Shown one piece after another: positions 24,282 to 35,851 of a stretch of 49,843 bases of DNA. The translations under genes were made by a program, and so were the position numbers. Position 1 is the stretch's first letter; each line of letters opens with the position of its first letter. The notes under the pieces are model-generated. The model made no database searches, had not been told where the DNA came from, and was given only the letters and a program-made list of their open reading frames with translations. The DNA is from Flavobacteriales bacterium (lineage in GTDB: Bacteria > Bacteroidota > Bacteroidia > Flavobacteriales_F > PHOS-HE28): contig JAHDVX010000024.1 of NCBI GenBank assembly GCA_023382455.1, forward strand, positions 1 through 49,843. The letters run 5' to 3'.

Positions 24282-26192
24282 TCAGAAACGCACCCCGATG
24301 CCGGCGGTGTAGCCCAACCAGCCCGCCAGCAGCACGTTGCCCTCGGTGCCCCGCACCCAGGGATCGCGCGGGGGCAGCGCACTGCGCCATTCACCGGTCT
24401 CCCGGTTGCGCCAATCGCTGACCAACAGGTTGAACGCTGGACCTGCGGAGAGCACGATATGCTTGCCGAAGGTGTGGGCATAGGCCAGCGTGAAGCGGCC
24501 CAGCAGGTTCACCGCACCGATCCATTCCTCCTGTTCGTTGATGTGGTCCGCGGTGAGCTCGATGTTCACCACATCCTGCTTACCCGCCTTCCGTTCGCTG
24601 CCGAAGCCATAGCCGTAGGCCCAGGCGCCGGAGGCCTGCACCGGCGGTGATGCCGAGAGCACGTTGTAGATGTGGCGCGTGCCCGTTCGGAACTCCACGG
24701 AGAGCGGCATCACGTCGCGATGGACGGCATCGAGGCGGTGATAGCCGCGCCAGGCGAAGCTGAAGAGGCCAAAGCTGGCTCCCGCGATGGTATCGCTGAT
24801 GTTCACGATGCCCACTTGGCCGCCCAGCACCACGCGGGCGATGTTCACCACGCCCACCTGCCCGCCGCGCACGGTGTCCACGGCCAGGTTCAGGCCGCCC
24901 GCCACCTGCCCGCCGGTGACCTGCCGCGCCAGGTTGAGCGCACCGGCCACCTGCCCGCCACCCACTTCACCCAGCACCACGTTCACCCCGCCAGCTGCCT
25001 GTGCGCCGTACACGTTCCGGCCGTAGTTGAAGGCCCCGGCCACTTGCGTCTTCCGCACGTCCTTCACCGAAACATTGAAGCCGCCCGCCACCTGTGCACC
25101 GTCGCAATCCTGCGTGGTGAGGTTGGCCAGGCCGGCGATCTGGGTGCCGAGCATGCCTCCCTTCACCACGTTCACCGCACCGGCCACTTGCACGCCGGTG
25201 AGCGTGTCCCACACGGTATTGCCCAAACCGGCCAATTGCAGGCCCTCCGCGGAGCGCAACGTGTGGTTGAAGGCCCCGGCGATCTGCACGCCCCGGGTGT
25301 CGCGCCCCACGAGGTTGGCGAGCCCGGCGACCTGCGCGCCCTTTACATCCCGACGCTCCAGATTGGCCACACCGGCCAGCTCAAATCCGTCCAACCCGCG
25401 GGAGTAGCCGGCCAGCACGTTGAAGGACCAGCGGTTCACCACCGCCCCGGAGATCGGTCCGTTGGTGCCCACGGAAGGCAGCAGCGACACCTGCCAGTTG
25501 CGGCGCTCGCCCAGGCCCAGGTTGTCCGCCTGCCCCATTTGCTCCGACGACACGAGCAAGCGAGCCAAGCCCAGCTCGTCCAGGGTGACGCATCGGTCGT
25601 TCAGGCAGATCGGCTCCAAGCGGTCCACGCGCTCCAATGGCCGCAGCGTGAAGGTGCCGGACGGCGCATCGCGCGGCACGTACACCACGGTATCGCGGAA
25701 ATCCTTGCAGGCCAGGAGCAGCGGTACGGGATCACGCTTGCCGCTGGCCTCCAGCGTGAACGCACCGCCGACATCCGTGCGCGTGGCGGCCTTTTCGCGC
25801 AGCTCGTACACCGTGGCATGCACCACCGGAGCGCCGGTCACGGCGTTGATGATGCTGCCACGCAGCTGCACCGGGTTCCTGGCGCCAGCATCATCCAGCA
25901 GGATCACGTGTTCGCCGCTTTCCTTCAGCACTACGCGGTGGCCCACCAGCTGCCGAAGGGCCTGCTTCGCCGTGGCCTTCACCTGTATGGACACCACGCT
26001 GTCGTCGTTCAACAAGGCGGCGTTGTAGCTGAGCTTGAAACGGCCATCGCGTGCCACCAAGGCCAGCGCCTCGGAGAGCCGCACATGATCGGCATGCACT
26101 TCCACTGGCCGCTGCAAGATGGACTGTGCCCGCGCCCCAATGCCGAAGGCCACCAGGAACAGCAAGATGGCCCAGTGCCGTTCAGCAACCAT
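24282..26192 (-). CDS. STN-domain outer-membrane protein with about thirteen GxQ[VI]AGxxN repeats
   Basis: 636 residues from the ATG at 26192; a GTG one codon earlier is in frame. Parts in order: signal peptide about 1-22 (ending ARAQ); STN domain about 27-100 (VRLSEALALVARDGRFKLSY), as in secretins and TonB transducers; a CarboxypepD_reg-like domain about 107-185; a linker; then about 269-475 made of about thirteen 15-16-residue repeats of the form GxQ[VI]AGxxN; and a C-terminal region (about 480-636) with barrel-like strands ending in GIGVRF. Each repeat could be a beta-solenoid turn or part of a barrel. It overlaps fecR by 11 nt and precedes the TonB receptor by 63 bp. Role inferred: it receives or relays the surface signal to FecR. 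No characterised match is recalled for the repeat part. Confidence 0.85.
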   Translation of the reverse strand: MVAERHWAILLFLVAFGIGARAQSILQRPVEVHADHVRLSEALALVARDGRFKLSYNAALLNDDSVVSIQVKATAKQALRQLVGHRVVLKESGEHVILLDDAGARNPVQLRGSIINAVTGAPVVHATVYELREKAATRTDVGGAFTLEASGKRDPVPLLLACKDFRDTVVYVPRDAPSGTFTLRPLERVDRLEPICLNDRCVTLDELGLARLLVSSEQMGQADNLGLGERRNWQVSLLPSVGTNGPISGAVVNRWSFNVLAGYSRGLDGFELAGVANLERRDVKGAQVAGLANLVGRDTRGVQIAGAFNHTLRSAEGLQLAGLGNTVWDTLTGVQVAGAVNVVKGGMLGTQIAGLANLTTQDCDGAQVAGGFNVSVKDVRKTQVAGAFNYGRNVYGAQAAGGVNVVLGEVGGGQVAGALNLARQVTGGQVAGGLNLAVDTVRGGQVGVVNIARVVLGGQVGIVNISDTIAGASFGLFSFAWRGYHRLDAVHRDVMPLSVEFRTGTRHIYNVLSASPPVQASGAWAYGYGFGSERKAGKQDVVNIELTADHINEQEEWIGAVNLLGRFTLAYAHTFGKHIVLSAGPAFNLLVSDWRNRETGEWRSALPPRDPWVRGTEGNVLLAGWLGYTAGIGVRF

Positions 26193-27147
26193 CACCCTTC
26201 AGGATGTATTGCCCGCGCCCCGGCTGTTCCAGCGTGAGGCCGAAGGTCTCGGCCACCACGCCAAGCACACGGCCGATGTCCTCGTTGTCGAAATCCGCGG
26301 TGAGCCTGCACCTGCCGATGGCCGCCGTGCCGAGCTCGATCCGCACCCGGTACATGTCCTCCAAGCGCTGCACCACTTCATCCATCGGCGCATCCTTGAA
26401 CTGCACGATGCGGTCGCCCCACACCGCCGACGAAGGCAAGGCCATGCGCCGCAAGCGGCCGGTGCCGCGCTCGAAGCCGGCCACTTCCCCCGAGAGCAAT
26501 TCCAATGTATCGCCGGGTGCTGCCACGCGGACGTGGCCGTGACGCACCGCCACGCGCACCACCTTCGACGTGTCGTAGGCGCTCACCTCGAAACCCGTGC
26601 CCAGCACGGTGACCAGCACGGGGCCGGCCTCCACGGTGAACGGCCGCGCTACATCCCGCCTCACCTCGAAGTAGGCCTCACCCCGGAGCGTGATCGCCCG
26701 GCGGCCGTCCATGGCAGCCTCCAGGCGGCTGTGCGGGGAGAGCACCACGGTGGAGCTGTCTGCCAGGGTGGACGCGAGGAAATCGCCGGAAGAGCTGAAC
26801 TCCTGGCCCTGGGACATGAAGAGCAGACGGGCCGCCAGCACCAGTCCCGCAGCCACGGCGGCCGCGGCCAACCAGCGCACCGGTCGGCGCATGGGCAGCA
26901 CACGGCCCTTGGCCGGAAGGGCCTCGGCCTTGCGCAGCACCCGCTGCCACGCGGCATCCACATCCACCTCCGGCAACGACGGCTCCTGCCCGGCCCATTG
27001 CCAGGCGCGTTGCAGCGCCTCCAGCTCCTTGGCATGGGCCGGATCGGCCTGGGCCCAACGCTCCACGGCGGCGCGCAGCGCGGCATCCGCCTCGCCCGAG
27101 ACGTAAGCGGCCAACGCCCCGCTGTCCATGTCCGTGGTACCGTTCAT
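26182..27147 (-). CDS. fecR: FecR family anti-sigma factor
   Basis: 321-residue inner-membrane anti-sigma regulator. A cytosolic N-terminal domain (about 1-88) would bind the ECF sigma encoded upstream; one transmembrane helix (about 91-111, following the basic RRPVR) anchors it; the periplasmic FecR domain (about 115-220; LRGEAYFEVRRDVARPFTV) is followed by the DUF4974-type C-terminal domain (about 250-318; QFKDAPMDEVVQRLEDMYRV), which in Bacteroidota contacts the STN domain of the partner. It lies 32 bp after the sigma gene and overlaps the STN-protein gene, so all three are probably made together. Confidence 0.93.
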   Translation of the reverse strand: MNGTTDMDSGALAAYVSGEADAALRAAVERWAQADPAHAKELEALQRAWQWAGQEPSLPEVDVDAAWQRVLRKAEALPAKGRVLPMRRPVRWLAAAAVAAGLVLAARLLFMSQGQEFSSSGDFLASTLADSSTVVLSPHSRLEAAMDGRRAITLRGEAYFEVRRDVARPFTVEAGPVLVTVLGTGFEVSAYDTSKVVRVAVRHGHVRVAAPGDTLELLSGEVAGFERGTGRLRRMALPSSAVWGDRIVQFKDAPMDEVVQRLEDMYRVRIELGTAAIGRCRLTADFDNEDIGRVLGVVAETFGLTLEQPGRGQYILKGDGC

Positions 27148-27179
27148 CGCTTCCTATGGCATGACAATGATCCCATCCG

Positions 27180-27737
27180 TTACCCCCATCCGCCCCTGAC
27201 AATTTCCCAGAGCCCCCAACCCAGCAAGGCCAACGGCAACAGGTCGGCCAATTCCTGCCGCAAGGTCTTCAGCGCGTGCCCCATCTGGTTCTCCACCGTC
27301 TTCACCGAGAGCCCGAGGCGTTCGGCGATCTGTTGGTACTTCAGCCCCTCGTTGCGGCTCATGCGGAAGATCCTTCGGCGCTCGGGCGGCAGCCCCTCGA
27401 TGGCCGCCAGCACCCGCGCCGACCGCTCGGCGTGCTCCTCCTCCCCCTTCACGTCCTCCTCCGGCAGGCGGTCCAGCTCTTCGTTCAGCGGGCGCATCCG
27501 CTTCCCGGCGGCCAGCGCGTTCAGGCAGCGGTTGCGCACGGCGGCGAAGAGGTAGGCCTTGGGCGAAACCTTGAATTCCAAAGTGTCCCGCTCCTGCCAC
27601 AGCTTGGCGAAGAGCTCCTGCACCAGGTCCTCGGCCTGGGCTGCATCCTTCAGGTAGCCGAAGGCCGCGCCGCACAGCGCCCGGTAGTGCAGGCGGAACA
27701 GCCCTTCGAGGTCGAGGGGGCCGCTGCTCTCAGCCAT
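27180..27737 (-). CDS. ECF sigma-70 factor of the Bacteroidota FecI-like group
   Basis: 185-residue ECF sigma factor from the ATG at 27737; the frame can be extended to a TTG at 27764. Region 2 spans about 11-78 (AQAEDLVQELFAKLWQERD, binding core and the -10 region). Region 4 spans about 112-162 (LPPERRRIFRMSRNEGLKYQ, then the helix-turn-helix around LGLSVKTVENQMGHALKTLR). A hydrophobic C-terminal tail (LLPLALLGWGLWEIV) is common in this group. Together with fecR and the STN and TonB-receptor genes it should form an autoregulated surface-signalling unit. A weak TTTCTTTG box lies upstream on the same strand. Confidence 0.94.
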   Translation of the reverse strand: MAESSGPLDLEGLFRLHYRALCGAAFGYLKDAAQAEDLVQELFAKLWQERDTLEFKVSPKAYLFAAVRNRCLNALAAGKRMRPLNEELDRLPEEDVKGEEEHAERSARVLAAIEGLPPERRRIFRMSRNEGLKYQQIAERLGLSVKTVENQMGHALKTLRQELADLLPLALLGWGLWEIVRGGWG

Positions 27738-27854
27738 GGGCGGTGCGGTGCATGAGGGATGCAAAGAAAGCGCCGGGCTCCATCAACCTTGCCCCGCGCA
27801 TAACTCGTGGCAACCGCTGTTCCCACCGGAAGGCCGCCGGGCCACCTTCGCCCC

Positions 27855-28634
27855 ATGAGCCCCATGGATCAAGCCATCTGCCCACTGAGCATCGTGCCCG
27901 TGCGCAAGGAACCCGACGACCGCGCCGAGCAGGTGACGCAATGGCTGCTGGGCGAGACCGCCGATGTGCTGGAACGCACCGCGAAGTGGACAAGGCTCCG
28001 CTTCCACCACGATGGTTACGAAGGGTGGGCGGACAACAAGCAGGTCGCGGTGCCGGAAGGCGCACCGGAAGCGAAGCCGGTGCGGTCGGTGGAGCAGTTC
28101 GTCCATGTGAACTCATCGACCGGCGCGATGCTCGTGCCCTTCGGCGCCGTGCTTCCCGGCTATGACCAAGGCCGCTTCCACATCGGCCCGGAGGAGCTCA
28201 CCTTCCCCGGCCGCACCACGGCCAATGCCAACGGCACCGCCGTGATGCGGATCATGGCCCTGAAGGACCAATGGATGAACACGCCCTACCTCTGGGGCGG
28301 CCGATCACCCTTCGGCGTGGATTGTTCCGGCCTCACGCAGATGCTCTTTCTCGCCGGTGGCATCCGCCTGCCGCGCGATGCCTGGCAGCAGGCGGAGCTG
28401 GGCACGGAGGTGGAACACATCGGGCTGGCCACCACCGGCGACCTCGCCTTCTTCCACAATGATGCGGGCCGGGTCATCCATGTGGGCATCGTGCTGGAGG
28501 GCCGGCGCATCCTGCACGCCAGCGGCCGCGTGCGCGTGGACACCCTGGACAGCACCGGCATCTACAACCGGGAGGAAGGACGCCATTCGCACAAGCTGGG
28601 ACCGATCAGGAGGATCATGCAACTTCGCCCGTGA
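27855..28634 (+). CDS. NlpC/P60 cysteine peptidase with N-terminal SH3-like domain
   Basis: 259 residues from the ATG at 27855 (27864 also possible). The N-terminal SH3-like region is about 8-75 (CPLSIVPVRKEPDDRAEQVT); an NlpC/P60 catalytic domain is about 130-255 with Cys157 in VDCSGLTQM, His209 in VIHVGIVLEG and His221 in ILHASGRV, a complete triad. The family cuts D-Glu/diamino-acid bonds in peptidoglycan fragments, often in recycling as a dipeptidyl-peptidase VI-like enzyme. No signal peptide is seen, which favours a cytosolic recycling role. It is divergent from the sigma-factor gene. Confidence 0.92.
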   Translation: MSPMDQAICPLSIVPVRKEPDDRAEQVTQWLLGETADVLERTAKWTRLRFHHDGYEGWADNKQVAVPEGAPEAKPVRSVEQFVHVNSSTGAMLVPFGAVLPGYDQGRFHIGPEELTFPGRTTANANGTAVMRIMALKDQWMNTPYLWGGRSPFGVDCSGLTQMLFLAGGIRLPRDAWQQAELGTEVEHIGLATTGDLAFFHNDAGRVIHVGIVLEGRRILHASGRVRVDTLDSTGIYNREEGRHSHKLGPIRRIMQLRP

Positions 28635-28669
28635 ACAGTACCTTCACGGCCCACCAAATCCATTTTGAA

Positions 28670-29116
28670 ATGATCCGGAAACTCCTTCTCTTCTGCCTTG
28701 CGCTCGCCGCCACCATGGACCTGGCCGCCCAACAGTACAAGGTGATCACCATCGTGGAAAGCATCGTGCCCATGGGCATCGGCCGCTCGCGCATGATCGA
28801 AAGCACATCCACGGTGAACGTGGATGAGGCCACCACTGAGCGCACCGACGGCAAGAAGAGCGACCAAGACGATGTAAAGCGCGGCGACCTGAAGATCGAC
28901 AACTTCAAGGAGACCAAACTGCTCAACTTCTACAGCGGCGTGGGCATCAATTTCCAGAACATCGCCAGCAACGATGCGATGATCGCGGACAAGATCAACA
29001 AGCTTTCCGCGGAAGGCTGGAACCTGACGTTCGTGACCAGCGGCGTGGAAAGCGACGGCGGTAAGGACGACGGCAACGGGATCTTCATCACCCGGCTGTA
29101 CTTCAACAAGAAGTGA
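28670..29116 (+). CDS. Small secreted protein of unknown function
   Basis: Not recognised. From the ATG at 28670 (a GTG at 28631 overlaps the previous gene and is rejected) it has 148 residues: signal peptide MIRKLLLFCLALAATMDLAA with cleavage near AQ/QY, an acidic-lysine-rich middle (KKSDQDDVKRGDLKID), and a C-terminal part NKLSAEGWNLTFVTSG...FITRLYF that resembles DUF4177-like short proteins with a GWxL core. It begins 35 bp after the NlpC/P60 gene and is followed by a hairpin terminator. Confidence 0.75.
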   Translation: MIRKLLLFCLALAATMDLAAQQYKVITIVESIVPMGIGRSRMIESTSTVNVDEATTERTDGKKSDQDDVKRGDLKIDNFKETKLLNFYSGVGINFQNIASNDAMIADKINKLSAEGWNLTFVTSGVESDGGKDDGNGIFITRLYFNKK

Positions 29117-29135
29117 CCCCTGACCCCATTCGAGG

Positions 29136-29171
29136 GCGGGCGGAGGCAGCTGCTTCCGCCCGCTTCATTTT
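29136..29171 (+). terminator. Rho-independent-like terminator
   Basis: Stem GCGGGCGGA (29136-29144) with TCCGCCCGC (29155-29163), followed by TTCATTTTAT. It lies about 20 bp after the stop of the small secreted protein gene. Confidence 0.7.
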
Positions 29172-29270
29172 ATGTGGTCCTGACGTAATCGTGGCCATGA
29201 ATGGATCGGCCTAGGTGCCAGCAACCCCACGAAAGCCCCTACACTTGTTCCCGGCCACGGTGCCCGACCG

Positions 29271-30650
29271 ATGGAGGAATACAAGGTCTACACCCTCAAG
29301 CAGGTTGCAGCGGCGATCAAGCAGCGGATCGACGAGGCCACGGGCCATGCCGCTTTCTGGATCAGGGCCGAGATCGCCACGATCAACCAGAACCGGCATG
29401 CCTACCTGGAACTGGTGGAACATCAGGGTGGTATCCGGGTGGCGGTGATGCGCGGGGTGATCTGGGAGTCGTCCTTGCAGGCGATCCAGCAGCAGCTCGG
29501 CACCGAAGGCCCCAACATCCTGAAAAGCGGGGTGGAGATCTTGTTCCGGGCCCGCGCCAACTTCCATTTGGTCCACGGGCTCAGCTTGTCGATCGAAGCC
29601 ATCGACCCGGGCTTCAACCTCGGCGCCATGGAGCGCCGCAAGCAGGAGGCCATCGTCGCGCTGAAGAAGGAGGGCCTCTTCCACCTGCAACGCTTCGTGC
29701 ACATGCCACCCGTGGTGCAACGCATCGCCTTGGTGGCCTCGCCCGGCACGGCCGCGTATGCCGACTTCATGAAGCATTTGGAGGAGAACGAGCACGGCTA
29801 CCGCTTCCATGTCCGCCTCTTCCGCTCCTCCGTGCAGGGCGATGGCGCCGCCGCCAACCTGCGCATGGCCCTCTCGGCGATCAACCCTGCGCGCTTCGAT
29901 GCCGTGGTGGTGGTCCGCGGTGGCGGATCCAAGCTGGACCTGGAGCCCTTCAACGACCTGGAGCTGGCGCGCATCGCGGCCCGGCTGCCCATACCGTTGC
30001 TCACCGGCATCGGGCACGACGTGGACATCTCCGTACTGGACCTGGTGGCCCACACCCCCCACAAGACCCCCACCGCCGTGGCCGACTTCCTCGTGGACCG
30101 GAGCCTCTACTTCGAGACCGCCCTCGGCGGAATGCTCGTGCAGGCACACAACCACCTACTTACCGTGTTCTCCGCCCAGCATGAGCTGTTGGGATCCCAT
30201 GCCGAAACCATCCAGCTGCGGCCGGTGATACGCTACCAGGCCGAACGCGGCAACCTGAACAACATGGCCCACCAGCTCAATCGGCAGGTGGCCGGGCAGC
30301 TCACCGCGAAGCGCAAGGAGCTTGACGCGCATGCGCAGCTCCTCGCCACGGCCCCCGTGCAGAAACTGACACTGGTGGAGGCCGCCAGGATCCGGGAGCA
30401 CAAGACGACCTTGGCCGCTGCGGCAAGGCGCGGATCCCAGGAGCTGCTCGCGCGCCTGGAAACCATGCGGCAGGCCGTGCACCTGCTCCATCCCGACCGG
30501 CTGCTGGAGCGCGGGTTCAGCATCACCCGGAAGGACGGACATGCCCTGCTGAACCTCGACGGCGTGAAGCCGGGCGACGAGATCGAGACCAGCCATCACG
30601 GTGGGCGCACATGGTCCACCATCAACAGGATCGAACGACATGGGAACTGA
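29271..30650 (+). CDS. xseA: Exodeoxyribonuclease VII large subunit
   Basis: 459-residue large subunit of exonuclease VII, which degrades single-stranded DNA together with XseB. An N-terminal OB-fold (about 1-105) binds DNA; the catalytic region includes VVRGGGSKLDLEPFNDLELA (about 224-243) and LLTGIGHDVDISVLDLVAHT followed by PHKTPTAVADFLV (about 243-277); a long coiled-coil (about 300-410) and a C-terminal segment LLERGFSITRKDG complete the family plan. The ATG at 29271 starts just after a weak TACACTTG box (29240-29247). Its end overlaps the xseB start by 11 nt, the usual arrangement. Confidence 0.95.
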   Translation: MEEYKVYTLKQVAAAIKQRIDEATGHAAFWIRAEIATINQNRHAYLELVEHQGGIRVAVMRGVIWESSLQAIQQQLGTEGPNILKSGVEILFRARANFHLVHGLSLSIEAIDPGFNLGAMERRKQEAIVALKKEGLFHLQRFVHMPPVVQRIALVASPGTAAYADFMKHLEENEHGYRFHVRLFRSSVQGDGAAANLRMALSAINPARFDAVVVVRGGGSKLDLEPFNDLELARIAARLPIPLLTGIGHDVDISVLDLVAHTPHKTPTAVADFLVDRSLYFETALGGMLVQAHNHLLTVFSAQHELLGSHAETIQLRPVIRYQAERGNLNNMAHQLNRQVAGQLTAKRKELDAHAQLLATAPVQKLTLVEAARIREHKTTLAAAARRGSQELLARLETMRQAVHLLHPDRLLERGFSITRKDGHALLNLDGVKPGDEIETSHHGGRTWSTINRIERHGN

Positions 30651-30843
30651 AAAAACCACCTACACCAAGGCCTACGCCGAGCTGGAACAGATCATGAAGG
30701 ACCTCCAGGAGGACAAGATCTCCGTGGACGACCTGTCCAAAAAAGTGAAACGCGCCGTGGAGCTGATCACGTTCTGCAACGACATGCTGCGTTCCACCGA
30801 GGAGGAGGTGAGCAAGCTGGTGAAGCAACTGGGCCTCGCCTGA
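30640..30843 (+). CDS. xseB: Exodeoxyribonuclease VII small subunit
   Basis: 67-residue XseB with the typical helical hairpin: YTKAYAELEQIMKDLQEDKI (about 8-27), then SVDDLSKKVKRAVELITFC, and an end helix STEEEVSKLVKQLG. It binds the coiled-coil arm of XseA. The ATG at 30640 was chosen; the GTG at 30601 gives an unlikely extension inside xseA. It overlaps xseA by 11 nt and is 10 bp before the transporter gene. Confidence 0.93.
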   Translation: MGTEKTTYTKAYAELEQIMKDLQEDKISVDDLSKKVKRAVELITFCNDMLRSTEEEVSKLVKQLGLA

Positions 30844-30853
30844 ACCGAACGCC

Positions 30854-32212
30854 ATGCCGGGACCGAACGCACCTTCCGTGGCCTTCATGCGCCCGATCAA
30901 CCGCCTGCTTGAGCGGTGGATCCCCTCATCGCTCACCTTCGCCATCGTGCTCACCGTGGTGGTGGCGCTGCTGGCCCTGCTGCTCACCGATGCGGGCCCC
31001 CTGGACGTGATCCACGGCTGGGGCGACGGCCTTTCGGGCCTGCTGGCCTTCATGACCCAGATGTGCCTGATCCTGCTGTTGGGCCACATCCTGGCCAACA
31101 CGGTACCGGTGCGGCGCTTGCTCACCACCTTGGCCAAAGTGCCCTCCACGGCGGCCGGAGCCTACGTGTTCGTGTTCGTGGTGGCGGCGTTGACGAGCCT
31201 GCTGAACTGGGGCCTCGGCCTGGTGACCGGCGCGCTGCTCGCGCGCGAGGCCGCGGTGCAGGCCCGCCGGAAAGGCCTCAAGGTGCACTTCCCGCTGATC
31301 GTGGCGGCGGGCTATTCCGGCTTCGTGGTGTGGCACATGGGCTATTCCGGTTCCGGGCCGCTTACAGCCGCCACCCCGGGCTCCTTCCTGGCTGATGCGC
31401 TGGGCGGAAGGACGGTCCCCGTATCGGAGACCATGTTCGCGCCGTGGAACATCCTGGCTGCACTGGGCGTGATCGCGGCCTGCGCCCTGCTCTTCCGCCT
31501 GATCGCCCCCAAAGGCGATGCCGCGGTACACGAGCTGCCCGCCGATGTGAACTCGGGATCCCTTGCCGATGAGCCGGACGAGGTGGCGACGCCGGCGGAC
31601 CGGATCGATGCCTCGCGCCTGCCCACGCTGGTGGTGGGGCTGGCGCTCACGATATACCTGGTGATGCATTTCCGTGCGGGGGGCAGCCTCACCCTGGACG
31701 TGGTGAACTGGACCTTCCTCTCGCTGATCCTCCTGCTGGTGCGCAGCCCCTTCGAACTGATCCGCCTCACCCAGCACGCGGCATCGCATGTGGGCGAGAT
31801 CCTCCTGCAATTCCCGCTCTACGCCGGCATCATGGGGATGATGGCCTCCACGGGCCTGATCGCCGTGTTCTCCAACGCCTTCGTGGCCATCGCCGGGCCG
31901 CATTCCTTCGGCGTGCTCGCGCTTCTGTCGGCCGGGCTGGTGAACTTCTTCGTGCCATCGGGCGGCGGGCAGTTCGCGGTGCAAGGGCCCATCATGCTGG
32001 ATGCGGCCGCCAAGCTGGGCGTGGACCCCAGCATCGCCATCATGGCCGTGGCCTACGGCGACCAGTGGACCAACATGCTGCAACCCTTCTGGGCCCTGCC
32101 GGTGCTGGCCATCGCGAAGATGAAGATGCGCGACATCCTGGGCTACACCTTCCTGACCACGGCGGTTTCCGGCGCGGTGATGGCGTTGGCCCTGTGGCTG
32201 GCTTCGTGGTGA
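30854..32212 (+). CDS. atoE: AtoE-type short-chain fatty acid transporter
   Basis: 452-residue polytopic membrane protein with about a dozen hydrophobic segments. Recognisable family stretches are LTSLLNWGLGLVTGALLARE, WHMGYSGSGPLTAATPGS, and near the C-terminus FFVPSGGGQFAVQGPIMLDA with AYGDQWTNMLQPFWALP. These match AtoE/TIGR00366 proteins, proposed to carry short-chain fatty acids such as acetoacetate or butyrate. The thiolase 10 kb upstream is a possible metabolic partner but is not linked. It sits 10 bp after xseB, probably a fortuitous read-through unit. Confidence 0.9.
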   Translation: MPGPNAPSVAFMRPINRLLERWIPSSLTFAIVLTVVVALLALLLTDAGPLDVIHGWGDGLSGLLAFMTQMCLILLLGHILANTVPVRRLLTTLAKVPSTAAGAYVFVFVVAALTSLLNWGLGLVTGALLAREAAVQARRKGLKVHFPLIVAAGYSGFVVWHMGYSGSGPLTAATPGSFLADALGGRTVPVSETMFAPWNILAALGVIAACALLFRLIAPKGDAAVHELPADVNSGSLADEPDEVATPADRIDASRLPTLVVGLALTIYLVMHFRAGGSLTLDVVNWTFLSLILLLVRSPFELIRLTQHAASHVGEILLQFPLYAGIMGMMASTGLIAVFSNAFVAIAGPHSFGVLALLSAGLVNFFVPSGGGQFAVQGPIMLDAAAKLGVDPSIAIMAVAYGDQWTNMLQPFWALPVLAIAKMKMRDILGYTFLTTAVSGAVMALALWLASW

Positions 32213-32959
32213 GTTTACCGCGGAAGCCGCTCGCAGGCTCGCTCATAGGGAGCCACGGATGCACACCAATGAATACGGATAAGCCGTCGTCCATCCGTAT
32301 CCATCGGTGTCCATGGGAAGAAGCACCGGGCAGGCCCACGCACCAAAGGGACCCGCAGCCCCGCCCGGGATAGCAGCGGCAGCCCGCCGCAGGGGAAGGC
32401 CAGCCACGCACGCAGCATGCCGACGCCGAAGGCTAAGGCATGCGATGCGAGGAGGCGACCACTTCGCGTCGCCGTAGCCCAGCGAAGGCGCGGGAAGCCA
32501 CCGGAGCGCGATGCGGGGCGGCCTGGACCCAGGCGGCCATTACCAATTGGACATTCAAGATCATCCGATTTGCTTGCCCTTTTTCCGCATTGCTTCTCCG
32601 TGGATAACGTTCCGTAGGCACCCGCTACGCAACGCCATCCTCGGATCGCCCTGCGAAAAAATCGCGGCGCAACTTTGGCCGCCTTTGAATATCCAATTGG
32701 TAAAGCGGATAGCCCGATAGGCGGCCAAAACGTCGGGAAGACCTTGGTGCCGTTGGACTTTTTGGCATTTATGAACCCCATCATGCTGCCACTTGTTCCG
32801 TTATACCTTCACGGTGCGGGGCTTGCGTGGCCGTTGCCGGTTGACGGTTGTTAGTTGCCAGGGCACGCGAGCGAGGTAAGCATACTGAACCCGATCTACA
32901 CACCCGAGCAACGGACAACCGACAACGAACAACCGATAACCCGGAACAGACAACACCAC
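32213..32959. other. Gene-free region before clpB with two inverted repeats
   Basis: About 750 bp without a credible gene. It holds an imperfect inverted repeat, 19 of 23 positions paired (32258-32280 and 32293-32315, 12-nt loop). A GC-rich stretch (about 32330-32530) includes GGGATAGCAGCGGCAGCCCG and looks like dispersed repeat remnants. An AT-richer stretch with GGCCGCC/GGCGGCC ends spans 32688-32735. A CAAC-rich inverted repeat (32831-32860 with 32909-32943) lies directly before the clpB start. No heat-shock operator such as CIRCE was found. Confidence 0.6.
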
Positions 32960-35611
<2,652 letters not shown>

Positions 35612-35851
35612 GGAGCTGCCCGTTCCAAGGGCGCTGGATTAAGGGGGAACTGAAATGCACAGGGCCATCGAAAGGTGGCCTTGTGTGGTTCTGGGGGTAT
35701 CCTCCATCATCGAGAAGCAATTCCACTTCCTTCATCCAAGTTGGGAGAGCCCGCTGATCCCCGATCTTCGTCCCATGGCCCCTATCGCCCACGTTCCGCT
35801 TGGTGCCTCGCGACAGGTCATTCCATCTGAATGGTGGTCTGTCTTATCCAG

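Noticed and set aside
28631-28669. GTG start for the small secreted protein, overlapping the NlpC/P60 gene
   Set aside because: The ATG at 28670 begins a clean signal peptide; the extension would mask it.
35612-35851. Possible small gene or promoter before the Fic gene
   Set aside because: Only a frame of about 66 codons without features, and no TAnnTTTG box at a sensible distance.
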